Shown here: piece after piece, positions 35,420-46,425 of the stretch
Layout of the letters: each line of letters opens with the position of its first letter
How positions within the stretch are numbered: the first letter of the stretch is position 1
Origin: Cylindrodendrum hubeiense
Lineage: Eukaryota; Ascomycota; Sordariomycetes; Hypocreales; Nectriaceae
DNA: 64,000 nucleotides
Direction of reading: 5' to 3'
Assembly (NCBI GenBank): GCA_014621425.1
Contig: JAANBB010000057.1
Coordinates: 62,001-126,000 of the forward strand
Made by a program: the position numbers and the translations under genes
The notes under the pieces: model-generated
Told to the model about the DNA's origin: nothing
What the model saw: only the letters and a program-made list of their open reading frames with translations
The model's database searches: none

Positions 35420-35860
35420 TTATAAGAAATGGTCCTGCCACTCTTTTGCGTCGATTCCAGCTACAAGTAACGGGGGTTTTATAAGGCGCAAGATATGTCT
35501 GGTGATTAATGCCATCAATCTTCCGACATTGCAGTTGCCCTGTGGTTTTCCCTGTATTTTCCCCTGCATCTGCAAAAAGTTGGCATCAGGTGGCATCCTG
35601 GCCATGTTGGGCGAATAACAAGCAATGGTACACATATTTGTGTTGGTGACCTTGATATCCCCCAGGTAAAATACAGAGCTGGAGAACTTCGCGTAGGCGA
35701 TGGGGCGAAAAAAGATATCCACCTCTCCCATTTGTATGGAATGGAAGATAGCCAGCTGAGAAGGAATCTTCCCACCCCGTCGGCAAAGGCAAAGGGAGTT
35801 GGTGTTGCTCATCTTCCGGTGATAAAAGATGATCTTAATGGATAGGTTGATGGAGAACAT
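35420..35860 (-). CDS. possible hypothetical protein, 146 residues
   Basis: An open frame from an ATG at 35860 in a good fungal start context (CACCATG) after a pyrimidine/adenine-rich leader. No domain is recognised. The protein has scattered cysteines, a MARMPPDANFL segment and a basic middle. No neighbouring intron is needed. Support is limited to frame length and start context, so this may be spurious. Confidence 0.28.
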   Translation of the reverse strand: MFSINLSIKIIFYHRKMSNTNSLCLCRRGGKIPSQLAIFHSIQMGEVDIFFRPIAYAKFSSSVFYLGDIKVTNTNMCTIACYSPNMARMPPDANFLQMQGKIQGKPQGNCNVGRLMALITRHILRLIKPPLLVAGIDAKEWQDHFL

Positions 35861-36748
35861 GGTGAAAGATTGAAATCTCAGAGAGATTTTGGAGTGTAAG
35901 ATATGGTTCTGAGTCTTTGGGAGTGCTCTTCAGGTACGAGGAGTGATGGGACTCTGGGAAGTGATGGCATTCAATGTTGCAGGCTGGCGGGGCTACGTAT
36001 AAGAGCATCATCTTCCGCCGCGTAATTTAATTTGTTAAAATATGGAATTATTCAAGTAACTATGATAGCATTGTTCATAATGATATTTGCTTTTATATTC
36101 CTTCCAACATTCAACTTCCTCCTCTTGGCAGCAAGATCCAGTGACCATCTAACTCTTTTGCAGCAGACCCACTATGCCCCTTGGCTAAACCTTCTGATCA
36201 AATCTTAAGTCCTGGGATATCTATTATCATTTGACCAAACTCATGCTTGTCGCAAAGTAGAAGTGAGCGTGAGCTAGGACAAGGGAACTGTGGCTTTGAC
36301 CATGTAATGCCGGCTTAGTGTCTCGATGTTTGAGTCCTGTGGTCCTGGAAAAGACTTGCACAGCGAGCATGCATAAGGGACACGGCATCGGGGAATAGGA
36401 AATCCACTGCGAGAAATCGAATAGTTAACTTGCCTCAGTATGACTCTGCCTTGCATGAATCGGCACCCCAGGTCTAAATTGACCCTCTGTCGAAGAGACG
36501 ACGCCTAGGGTGGCCCATGCCTGCTAGCCAACTAGCCACTCTGGGCGGTATGTAGGCGCTGAGTCAGCGCCCCGCCCCACCGCAGGGTGCTCAACCACCT
36601 TGCCGACCACAGTCAAGTCAAATCGATACCCCGCTTCAAAGATAAATAAATTCAGTCAATATTGCAACTGACCCCTAACACCAAGTCTTTTCATTCCAGA
36701 AATCAAACAGGTATCTCCACTCAGAATTAATCTGTTTTCACCCATGCA
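35861..36748. other. intergenic region upstream of the kinase-ankyrin gene
   Basis: Holds the promoter of the kinase-ankyrin gene. An AT-rich patch near 36640 (GATAAATAAATTCAG), about 100 bp before the ATG, may be the TATA region. No gene seen. Confidence 0.45.
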
Positions 36749-38191
36749 ATGGGTACGTATTACTCGAGAGAGAGCAATGAGTGTTGGCAGCCTCGCGAGT
36801 ACAAGGAAGACAGTGAGATTCCGTTCGCCCCTGACGGCAATGCGCCACTTATCGGCATGGCCAATTATGTCGAGAAGGTCAAGGGAATGTCAGACCAGTT
36901 TAAAGGCATTAAGTGCGTACGGAAAACAATCACAACCACCGCCGACGCAGATCCAATATCACGAGACTCCAAGAAACGCAAATTGATACAGGAGGCCAAA
37001 ATCCTCCATTACGCCCGGCACCATCATGTTGTCCGACTCATACACACATACTTCGATAACCAAAACGAGGACGAAATTAAATTTGCAGTCATTATGGATC
37101 GCGCAGATGGAAACCTTCAAGGATACCTCAAACCTGGAAAGAGTCCGGATAAAGAATGGTTCGGTTGTTTGATAAGCGTCGTACACCACATCCATACTCT
37201 GGGTATTCGCCATCGAGACATTAAACCAACGAATATTCTGGTTAAAGGAAGACAAGTTCTCTTGGCAGACTTCGGCATATCACAAATGGGTCTTGGGAAG
37301 TCAATGCCAACCACACACTGGCAACGCAACCCAGCTAGGACGCGGGAGTACTGCGCCCCCGAAGTGGATAACGGTAGCACCCGTGGCCGGTCAGCAGACA
37401 TCTTCTCCTTAGGGGCTGTGTTTCTTGAGATGATCATTACCTATACCTACCCCGACGGGTTTAAAGAGCTCAAGGATGTCTTAGAGTCCCCATCCCAACA
37501 AGGTTCATCTTACGCCAAACATATTGACGAGGTGCATAAATGGACCAACGAGAAACTTCATCCTGTCGGCTGGCAGGACGACGTTCTATCTGCTTGTCAG
37601 AAAATGCTGCACCCTGATCGCTCTAAACGTCCTTCAGCCAGAGAGCTGGACGGGATTTGGTCATCACTGTCGGCTTCAGATGAGTCTTTGGCCTGCAAAT
37701 GCGCTGGAGATGTGGTTATGACAGACAGCAACAAGTTAGTTGAGGCGTGCAAAGGAGGCTCAGAGGACGAGGTAAAACGGCTGCTTAATGACGGAACGAA
37801 TCCAGGAACCATGGGTGCAATTCATTTTGCTGCTGAACGTGGATCAAAGGCCATTGTGGAGGCCCTGTTGGATCATGGTGCCGGTGTTGACATTCTGAAT
37901 CCTATCAGTCAGACAGCGCTCCATTGTGCAGCTCGAAGTGGTTCTGAGAATGTGGTTCGACTGCTCCTAGAGCATGGTGCTGATGTCAACGCTAAGGACG
38001 AAAATGGTCAGACCGCACTTCAGGGCGCAGCAGGACAGGGGTACGAGAGCATTGTTAGGATGTTACTCGATTCAAGGGCCGATGTTGGCGCAGAGGACAT
38101 TGATGGAGATACGGCATTTCACTTTGCTCATAGAAGGCATCATAATGGGGTATTGAAGCTATTAGAAGATTATGCGCAAACTTCTGTATAG
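36749..38191 (+). CDS. Ser/Thr protein kinase with C-terminal ankyrin repeats
   Basis: A single exon encoding 480 residues. The kinase domain covers about residues 40-310. It has the ATP-anchoring Lys in CVRK (59), a helix-C Glu (EAKILHYARHHHVVRL, 82), catalytic HRDIKPTNIL (155-164), DFG (174-176) and APE (203-205), so it should be catalytically active. An ankyrin array follows from about 330 to 475, with repeat cores GAIHFAAERGSKAIVEALLDHGA, TALHCAARSGSENVVRLLLEHGADVN, TALQGAAGQGYESIVRMLLDSRADV and a weaker last unit. Kinase-ankyrin fusions are frequent in fungal signalling and self/non-self repertoires. It lies tail-to-tail, 254 bp apart, with the HeLo-pseudokinase gene. Targets are unknown; the ankyrins probably bind a protein partner. 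Confidence 0.9.
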   Translation: MGTYYSRESNECWQPREYKEDSEIPFAPDGNAPLIGMANYVEKVKGMSDQFKGIKCVRKTITTTADADPISRDSKKRKLIQEAKILHYARHHHVVRLIHTYFDNQNEDEIKFAVIMDRADGNLQGYLKPGKSPDKEWFGCLISVVHHIHTLGIRHRDIKPTNILVKGRQVLLADFGISQMGLGKSMPTTHWQRNPARTREYCAPEVDNGSTRGRSADIFSLGAVFLEMIITYTYPDGFKELKDVLESPSQQGSSYAKHIDEVHKWTNEKLHPVGWQDDVLSACQKMLHPDRSKRPSARELDGIWSSLSASDESLACKCAGDVVMTDSNKLVEACKGGSEDEVKRLLNDGTNPGTMGAIHFAAERGSKAIVEALLDHGAGVDILNPISQTALHCAARSGSENVVRLLLEHGADVNAKDENGQTALQGAAGQGYESIVRMLLDSRADVGAEDIDGDTAFHFAHRRHHNGVLKLLEDYAQTSV

Positions 38192-38445
38192 AGTATAACT
38201 AGCGAAGCTTTTAACACTATAGTAACTCAATGGATAATTTGCAAAAGGCTGACACTGCTGTTCATTGAGGAGATGTCTCGCCATTTCAAGTCCCAGATGC
38301 CTCAGGTCGACGTCTAATGTCTAGTACATCGTCGTAGCTACAACCCAAGACTATGAGCTGGGCGTATGAAGGATGAAAGGAACAATTGTAAATCTCCAAG
38401 TTATTAGAATAGCAAAGCAGCAGGGCATCATACTTGTCATTCTAA

Positions 38446-40424
38446 TCAAACTGAAACTCCTTTTAGCTCCTCAACTACAAGCTCAGTGAATGATTCCTGC
38501 AGTTCAATTCCAATTTCTGAGCTCTGTGACTGATCTGACTCTTCCGGGATGCGCATCCCCGTTTTGCCATGGGCAACAAGACAACGTCTGACCACCTTCC
38601 AATACTTGTCTCCAGCAATGTTTCGCAATTCAAGAAGAGGATTTACGTTCTTGAAGGGTGGCCCATACTCCTCCTCCAACAACCAACCGCGGATCCTATG
38701 GTCCTGGGTGGACGGCTCTGGCCATCTCTTAAGACACATTAGTTTATGCAGTGGCTTCCAATGGGCAATCTCAAGAAGAACTAAGCCAAGGCCGTATATA
38801 TCATACGTCTTTCGAGAATTCCATGCCTTCGGCGCTTCGTTTTGAATACTCGGCCACCGATAGATGTCCCACTTCGGATTGAGGCTGCGTTGAGTCGTTT
38901 TATTGCTTTGTGGCCGCGAATACTCGAATCCCGAGAGGATGGGATTTTCGGCGTCAAATATGTCCCCATTAAATGGGAAAATGACACTTCCGCTGTGGAT
39001 TCCTTTATGTAGCCAGTTCGCTGTGTGTAGGTACAATAGCGAGGAAGCTAGTTTCCAGGCAAGCAAAATCCGCTGGGCCAGAGTTGGTTTGTATCTATCC
39101 TGACCCAGGATACTGTGAAGAGATTTCACTGTAGTGTTTTTATCCGACCCGTCGGGCATCATAAATATCCAACCGTATCGACTGTTTTCGTAATCGTCGA
39201 TGTATCCGATGCAATTCGGTGAATAGAGATGATTGGGCTTGCCAATGTGAAGCATCTGTGCAAGTGTGACAGTCCGCAATTTAGACTCTTTGTCCTGAGC
39301 CGAGCCTTTGGTAATGTTCTCAACCGTTCTCCACTCAATCCAAACCTCCAATTTCGTGCCATCATGAGTTAAAACACCTCTCGGCCTGTGTAACTTTGAT
39401 TGGACCTTCGCGTCTTCTGCCTCTGTGTCGACAAAATGGTCCTTGAATGTGGTCGAATCGTACTGTTTGACACTAATTAACCTCTCTAAAACCTTCTCGA
39501 TGTCAAAATCTGCATCATTCTCGATGCTTCCTAGAATCGTATCTGAAATACGGTTGATTTCCTTCAACCGCACAAGATCTCGTAGTGTCTCGTTGTTTTC
39601 ACCACTGGAAACTAGCTTCACATCGCCGTTGCCTTTTGACGTCTTGATCAAACCGGTGATCGCATCGAACATGTTCTTGAGGTCATTGACGTCGTTGCGG
39701 ACAAGAACCATCTCTCGGTAAGTCTTGGCGGTGATTTCGTGGATGCGTCTCCCGCGGTAGTCCCCCATCAACTGGTGGATGCGCTCGATTAGAGTGTGAA
39801 GATCCTTGAGCAATGCCTCGAAAGCTTCTTTATCCACCATGACCCATCGAACTCGTAATGGATGGGTAAGTACTTCTTTAGCATTCTCGGCTCTTTTCGA
39901 CATCCATTTGATGATATGGCTAGATCTTCGCAACCGTTTGCGTTCTTCCCTGGTCTTCTCATAGGCCATCGCTAAGCTCGAAACTTCCATGGCCACATTT
40001 ATACCTAAAGCTTGTGCCTCCGTCACTTCCTCACTTCGAAATGGTTTGAGCTCATTTTCCCAACGCGCGTTTAGCTCTTTCAATTGCTCAAGGAGCCATG
40101 CTATTCGAGCGATAATACTGCAAAGTTCAACTGCATTGGTTCCAAGGCTCACTGCGACATGTGATTCTCGTGGAACATCAATTAAACCAACCTCCTTACC
40201 CCAGGCAAGTAGTCGGTTGTACTCAATCATAAGTTGAAGCCGGTATTGCTCACATTCCTTTGGCATGTCTACCATGGAAGAAAAAAACTTGAAAACTGAT
40301 AATTTATTAGTCGATCAGAGAGCTTCCATTGAAGATTTTAGTTGAATCACTCACGCTTGATAGAATTGTCAAAGACATCAAAGGCCAGTGATGTCACCCC
40401 GAGTCCAAGGCCACCCGCATCCAT
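38446..40424 (-). CDS. HeLo domain - pseudokinase protein (MLKL-like architecture)
   Basis: Two exons, 40424-40355 and 40295-38446, joined across a 59-bp intron in phase 1, give 639 residues. The first exon supplies MDAGGLGLGVTSLAFDVF and the splice restores the N terminus typical of HeLo (prion-inhibition/HET-S N-terminal) domains. This is followed by PKECEQYRLQLMIEYNRLLAWG and a long helical bundle to about residue 240. The C-terminal part (about 330-620) is kinase-shaped (LASSLLYLHTANWLHKG; YDIYGLGLVLLEIAHW). It lacks the active residues: the HRD site reads HKGIHSGSV (near 453), the DFG site reads SGFEYS (near 479), and the beta-3 lysine is replaced in VWIEWRT. It is therefore a pseudokinase. 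HeLo domains are membrane-targeting cell-death executors, and a helical killer domain plus pseudokinase is the layout of animal MLKL. Function here is inference. Confidence 0.85.
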
Positions 40425-42287
40425 CGCTGATAGCTTCTTCCGTTCGGGCAAATGAAATGATGGACTATTTTGAAGGGGGAATTGTGAAGAAAAATGATAG
40501 AGTGTGGTCAGCACTCCACATGTGCCGTTAGGGAAATGAGCTTCTGATAGATGTGTAGCCGTTGTACTGCAAATTTTGGTAGGATAGCGCCTCTCATTTT
40601 TCTCTCATTTGTCGGGAATACTCGTGTAAGGTATGGTACGTGGCTTCAGTCGATTCGCCAGTAGTATCTGTCACGCTGCAGGAATCAGGGGAGGTCCATA
40701 GAATATGCATGTTGGTCACATCTTGCATCGCCAGTGCAGAAAATACGGCACACTAAATACTCTGCTGGCCACATACACACGCAACTTACACCTAACAACC
40801 CAAACCCAACATGACGAGCAGAGACTTAAATTGAACGGGAAAAATGATAGAATAGTCGACTGCTCGATACCCATCTCTATTTACAGCGAATCAGCTCTCG
40901 AACTCGTACAACTATTGGGCAGGATGCCGGCTCAGATTTCGGTGTGCCATACTATCTGTGATCCCCCACCCTTGACGCCCAGAGGCACGCAAGATGGCTA
41001 TTCGGGGCTCCTAGCCAATCAATCCAACTCCTTGATCCGGGTGCTTAGTTTCCACTCAAATTAGAAGGTGGCAAAAGCACCAGAAATTCTATTGGTCATT
41101 TGTGACATCACACTGATTGTAGCCTGGAAGTGACCCGCTACTGCCGTCGCGCATCCTGACTTGCGTTCCCCTGCACAGTTCTCTCCGCCTCTATTTCCCA
41201 TGATATGGATCATCCGATGATCTTCTTCGTAATGCCTGAGGTCGTCACCAACAAAGATTTGCCCAAGTTGCTTAACACCCCGTCAAAGCAAGTCAAATAG
41301 CTAAAGAAGTTAGTCAAAGAGCATCTGGGTAGTGCTTCCAAGTCCATCGACAAGCCTCCCATGCAAAGGATGTTCAACAGGACGCTGTTCGTCACCCTCG
41401 CTGACGGTCGTGAGGTGGTAGTGAACGGAGAACCTTGACCTCGGTGCGCAGACTGCTAAAGTAAAGGCGAGAGCTCATGAGCCTGCTTGCTACTGTGCAC
41501 TCTCGGAACCGCACAAAAATATATTGTTTTATTAGCAATTGCTTTCCGCAGACTCTATTTAAATATTCATGATGATTCAAATAAAATAAAATAAAAACAG
41601 ATATCCAATCATTTACAATGTCCTTTATCTCTGGTATATAAATGCCACGCAATGTGGGAAGAAATTATCTGTAAGGAGGTTGCACGAGGACTGGTACCCA
41701 GCTAGGTAAGTACGAAAGGTACCCCAGACTCTATATTAAGACTGAAGCTTGAAGGCTTCAGTTATCTGGTGTGCACAGCTTCTGGAGTGTGTGCACGCCG
41801 AAACCCGGATGACTCACTGGCGTAGCGTGCCCGAAAGAGTGATATCGCTACCCACGTTACAATAAGTGAATAACATCCAGCGCGACGACACCACCAAAGC
41901 CAGAGAAAACTGAGGCCCGGGCCCGTGGCCTCAGCCATGGAACCCTGCGCCACGGGATCGATGAGATACTGACCCGGTCACGGCGAAACACGGGCCTTGA
42001 GTGGTGGTTCCTCGTGCCCTGATCTACAAGCGCCAGATCATTAGTAACGCGTTTCTTTGCGGCCCTTTTTCCCACCCCAACTTATTCGGAGGTTCTGGCA
42101 CCGGCTGCTCGGGCTGCTGTATCTTCGCCCTGCTCGACTTCTTCGTCAGAGTAAGTTCTGGTATAGTAATACAAAATGTTTTTGGCTACCTAGCTATCCT
42201 AGATCACTATATAACGCATCCAAGAAGTCATGTTCTTACGAATATAACTCCCATAGCTTTGGACTATATATGCCTCATTTGAGTGGC
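40425..42287. other. intergenic region, 1.9 kb
   Basis: Promoter side of the HeLo gene and 3' side of the defensin-like gene. Several short frames on both strands lack support, and an AT-rich patch lies near 41520-41640. No gene recognised. Confidence 0.5.
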
Positions 42288-42653
42288 TTAATTGCATACG
42301 CAGACCCTGTGATGTTGTTAGACCACCGGGGCATTGGCTTGGCTTTGTTAAGGATACTCACGCGTCCGCATCACAGTGTCCGCCATGAAAATTGCCATGC
42401 TGAATAAGGCACTATAAGATTAACTATAATTAGCACACACCAACATGGCAATAAAACACTTTGTGTGGCTTCGAATGAAGAGCCCACCGTGAAAAATAGA
42501 CTGGGAAGTTCTTACCGAGGCACTGCAGGCAGCGTTCCCAGCATTGGCCGGGCCAATGCTACCAAGCTGGCAAGAGCTTCGCTTGTCGAAAATTGGGCTG
42601 GCAAGGCTAAGGCCAGCGAAAAGGGCCATGGAGATGATGGAGAAGAACTTCAT
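42288..42653 (-). CDS. defensin-like (CS-alpha-beta) secreted peptide
   Basis: Three exons in gene order, 42653-42516, 42411-42362 and 42306-42288 (introns 104 and 55 bp), give 68 residues. Residues 1-19 form a signal peptide (MKFFSIISMALFAGLSLAS), followed by a short propeptide ending in a Lys-Arg site (FDKR). The mature part of about 44 residues has six cysteines in the fungal defensin order: C...C-x3-C...GGHC...C-x-C. The two ends are CSASC and VCVCN, the latter directly before the stop. The third exon codes only the last few residues. Each splice uses a GTAAG/GTGAG donor, and only this combination yields the full cysteine pattern, which is strong support. Plectasin/micasin-type peptides act against Gram-positive bacteria by binding lipid II; this activity is family knowledge. 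Confidence 0.8.
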
Positions 42654-43299
42654 TGTGGATATAATCGATAATACTTGGCCGTGCGCAATTAATTTATCGT
42701 TCAGGATTATGGGATGGTTCCACGTCCCGGGTGTTGGGACACCGCTATTTTATAGGCAGAACCTAGGAGGTGTTCCGTGTCGCAGGTTGCTTTTGAGGTA
42801 ACATGCCAGAAAACACATCACACACTAGTCTTGATGATCGTCATATTAGGGAGAGAGGTGGATGAGACATATAAGCAGCCAAGACGTGAAAATGAACATA
42901 AAGTGCCTTTAGATATCAGGATAATTTACACTGTCTCGGCATCTCGGCGGATTGTCGGTTCAGCTAACCATCTCAGGCCAGGATTGCCATGCAGTTTCAG
43001 ATTGGTGTGTATCCGTTGTAAATGCAATGGTTCATGAAAGATATCACAAACACACCTCTCACTGTTATACAGCAGGGAACGTCAGGAACATACGGAGTAC
43101 CACTCGTCCGATGTAGCTAAAGCATCCTAAAGCGAGAGCTAGAAGATCCAGCACTGATTAAAACGATACAATAGTAAGTTACCCGGGATGAAGTGACCTG
43201 AAAGGAGTTCATGTTGATGCATGATACTTTGATTTTTGAGTAATAATATTACCCTTCGTGTCTGTCAATGACGCCGTCTCAAATATGGATTGTCATCTA
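42654..43299. other. intergenic region
   Basis: Promoter of the defensin-like gene and 3' region of the MFS gene. A TATTTTATAGGC patch near 42747 is a weak candidate TATA on the minus strand. Nothing else seen. Confidence 0.45.
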
Positions 43300-44841
43300 T
43301 CATGCCTCTTGCGCTCTAGGTCTTGTTTCTATCTCCAATGACTCCTCATCTCTCGACTCTCTCTGTGGACCAACATCTTGATCGTTGGTTTCATGGGCGT
43401 ATAGCCTCATCTTGACAAACATGGCCCATAGTCCCAGGTCATACATTATGCGCAATGTTCCTCCAACCACATAAGCGATCCAGAATCTGTCACTTCCAGC
43501 AAGGGCTCCTGTCAAGGATGGCCCTATAGCCATAGCCAACGTCCGAATCGTACTCGTAATTCCCATGACGGCTGTACGCTCCTCGGGCTTTACAACAGCT
43601 GCGATGAAGGCCGCTCGGGGCGCTTGGTCCATGGGATTGAGACCCATGCGGATGTAGAGGAGTATGACGGTCATTACTAGCCCACTGGGGGCGGGGAATA
43701 GTAAAACGGCAACGGAGGATGGCAAGTGTGTGAATACCATGGTGTTGAGTAGGCCCAAATGTCGAGAGAGAGGCACCGCAAAGACTGTGGAAAGGGTCCC
43801 CAAGATAAATGCTGCCGACATGATATCGCCAAGAGTTGTCTTGGACAATTCAAACTTTCGATGGAGAAAGTATGTGGTCAAAGTAACAGATACCATACCA
43901 TCGGCTAAAGAGTCAACGGCAAGAAGAAACCACAATTTGTACATGACCGATCTGGTGCCTGAAGAGATCTGGGAGAAGCGGCTCTTGGAATTTGGCTCCG
44001 TCGGCGGGGTAGAAACTGGTTGCGGGTTGGCGTTGTCGAGATCCTCATCACCTTGGTGTGACTCATCGAGCAGACCCCGAGCCGATTCGTCCGTTTCTGA
44101 GACAGTCTTCTCAACTTCGCATTTACTGCTCATGCAGAATGCGAGAATCATGTTTAAGATGCCCGTTACGATGTAAATCCAGAAAGTCGCATGGTAGGCG
44201 CGTAGCATAGTCCAGCCCTCCCGACTCTTCATCGCCTCGACATATCTTCCCGCCAGCTCTGTGCCGACTGCTGAGCCAAGACTTGAACTTGTCACATACC
44301 AGGACAAGACATCGGCTCGTGTTTTGGGTGTCGTGATGTGGGACAGCATGGACTCCTCGATGGCTCGGAACGGGCCAAAATCACCACCGCTGGCGCTCAC
44401 GACGCCGACGACTGCAGCAAAGAGGAGTATCCAGAAGTTGTTCACGACGGAGAATGCAAGGCCCGAAACAGCCATGAGCAGGCCGCCCGCGAACATGACA
44501 CGGCGGCGACCAAGCCCATCGGCCATCAGAGTGACTACAAGGCCAAGCACAACATCGCCAAGGAGGGTCAGGGTCATGAACAGGCCGATTCGGAAATCAG
44601 AGAAGCCAAGTTCCGCGAAGAAGAGTGCAATCGTGAGCGAGACAGCCCCAAAAGCGAACATGCGGCATGTTCGCGAGAGGATGATGAGTCCTGCATCACG
44701 GCCGGTGAAGTACAGAGAGGCAATCCCGGACTCATGATACAGCCGAGCAACGAATTTATCGGTAGACATTGAAGCGACTCGTTGACTAGCCATCGTCATA
44801 GGTGAAGAGGGAGATGAAGAGGAAGAATATTCTTTTTTCAT
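43300..44841 (-). CDS. MFS transporter (12-helix type, substrate unknown)
   Basis: A single exon encoding 513 residues. A Ser-rich N terminus (residues 1-25) is followed by two sets of six hydrophobic segments, with the MFS loop motif MADGLGRRRVMFAGG after the second helix and a central hydrophilic loop near 240-305. The GGDFGPFRAIEESMLSHIT segment in helix 5-6 and GLNPMDQAPRAAFIAAVVKPEERTAVMG in the second half are distinctive. The latter recalls a small group of bacterial and fungal drug or metal-associated MFS proteins that I cannot name. The protein probably sits in the plasma or vacuolar membrane. Internal ATGs at residues 15, 17 and 25 could be the true start. Confidence 0.85.
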   Translation of the reverse strand: MKKEYSSSSSPSSPMTMASQRVASMSTDKFVARLYHESGIASLYFTGRDAGLIILSRTCRMFAFGAVSLTIALFFAELGFSDFRIGLFMTLTLLGDVVLGLVVTLMADGLGRRRVMFAGGLLMAVSGLAFSVVNNFWILLFAAVVGVVSASGGDFGPFRAIEESMLSHITTPKTRADVLSWYVTSSSLGSAVGTELAGRYVEAMKSREGWTMLRAYHATFWIYIVTGILNMILAFCMSSKCEVEKTVSETDESARGLLDESHQGDEDLDNANPQPVSTPPTEPNSKSRFSQISSGTRSVMYKLWFLLAVDSLADGMVSVTLTTYFLHRKFELSKTTLGDIMSAAFILGTLSTVFAVPLSRHLGLLNTMVFTHLPSSVAVLLFPAPSGLVMTVILLYIRMGLNPMDQAPRAAFIAAVVKPEERTAVMGITSTIRTLAMAIGPSLTGALAGSDRFWIAYVVGGTLRIMYDLGLWAMFVKMRLYAHETNDQDVGPQRESRDEESLEIETRPRAQEA

Positions 44842-45491
44842 CGACAGTGACTCGTAATCCTAAGTGCGGAGGCGCGCGATTGGGCCGAGTTGCGGAGTGA
44901 CGTAGCGGGGGCTCGGCTCTAACGGAAGCGAAGTCGGATTTATTCCCGCAGCTAAAAGGCGTCATCTATGTACCGTACAAATACCGAGGAACCCATGCAA
45001 TACTTGCTGGAGGGCTCTACTTGTACTGGGTTGCAGTCTTCTTAGTCTGGCTATTCCAGCGTTACTCCACACGCAAAACGGAGTTGTGTCACAATCCCGA
45101 CGCCGGAATGGTTGGTTGAACACGCAACGGCCGGCCTAGCCCACGCCATGTCTTACCAATTGGAGCGTCTAGGGCCAATGGGTGTCCCTGGTCTCATTAT
45201 TCCCATGTCCTCAATTGAATAATCAACTGTAATTATATCGGCATCTTCTTCATGGTGTGAAAGTGACCTAAACACGACGAAATTCTTGCTCGAATTGGGA
45301 TTTTACTATGGCAACTATTGAACTAGGCGCGTGCTTCTAATCTCAATAATCTGTAAGTAGATTCTAGCAGAGTCCATCTAGTATCTCTATATTTCCCTAT
45401 CATTGCGGTACTTACGGCCCTTTCTTGAGTATAGTGCTTATAGTTTTCGGGCCAGCACTTTAAGCTGCAATCCTCCTTAAATTAGTAGGTC
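44842..45491. other. intergenic region
   Basis: Promoter of the MFS gene (CT-rich and GC-rich close to the start) and 3' flank of the next minus-strand gene. No gene recognised. Confidence 0.5.
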
Positions 45492-46425
45492 TCAGATTCC
45501 CGAGGTCACGTCCTGCCCTGCCAATACAACGCTATGTTGTTGCACCTGCGGCAAGCAAGCAACAGGCGATGCGTTATTCATTGATGCCATTTGTTGCTTT
45601 ATCCCATTGACGTACTGTGTCATTCTGGGGTCCGCCGTCGCGGGGAAAACATGGCGGGGGATGGAGCATGGCAGTGTATCCCCTGTCCGAGGGTTTAGCA
45701 AAGGAGGCACTTTGGACAAGAATCTGTTTATGTTGATGAAGTTGGTGTGTGGCTCAATTAGGATGCCAATGAGGAGGAAGCGAAGGTGACCTTCGCGGGT
45801 GAGGAGCGGGCGAGCTGTTGGACCTGTTAGGGACCTCACCAGCTGATCCAAACGGGATGATGATTGTTGAGCAGTAGTGGAAGTTTCGTAAGGTAGACCA
45901 TAGAGATCATAGACTTTTGCCATTAGCTGGTTGAGCAGATATTCTCTCATGCTTCTAGACCCAAATGAAAAACTAGAGGCCTCTTGATCGCACAGAGCAT
46001 CTGGAAGCGCAGAGCTTGAGTCAGAGGCGCCACAGTAACCAAAACTAATGCGGCTTCAGCTTACAAATATTGTGCTCGTGGGAGTACTCGCCCATACAAA
46101 GCAGCTTTCCAACCTTCTCTGGCGCCAGGCCCCCCTCGTTACGAGGCTCGATGGTCGTGTCTGCCCAGTGGTAGATTGCATTCACCAAAAGCTCTAGGCT
46201 TGGTGACGCTTGCCATTGCTCACGGTGACCATTGGGCCACTGAGCTGGGATGACAAGATCGCCCCAGAAGGTGTTAGGGTCTGGAGATGTAGTCGCCTCT
46301 TGAGATCGGGGAAGTTGCGATCCGCCGGTAGAGATTCCCTGCGGGTTGTGATAGTTTGGAACTCTAGGTGGTGAGGTCGATAAAGGGGTCTGGGGAGGAG
46401 GGCCGTGTACGCTGCCGTGGGCCAT
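45492..46425 (-). CDS. unrecognised protein with proline-rich N terminus
   Basis: Two exons, 46425-46065 and 46000-45492 (64-bp intron, phase 1), give 289 residues from the first in-frame ATG. The N-terminal 75 residues are Pro/Ser/Gly-rich and probably disordered (GPPPQTPLSTSPPRVPNYHNP). A folded part follows, with WGDLVIPAQWPNGHREQWQ, LELLVNAIYHWAD, KVGKLLCMGEYSHEHNI spliced to YALCDQEASS, and MREYLLNQLMAKVYDLYG. The frame stays open upstream to 46575 without another ATG, and a CTGAC-AAAG acceptor-like site lies there, so a 5' exon may be missing. No family recognised. The folded segment looks conserved in style, but I cannot assign a role. Confidence 0.6.
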
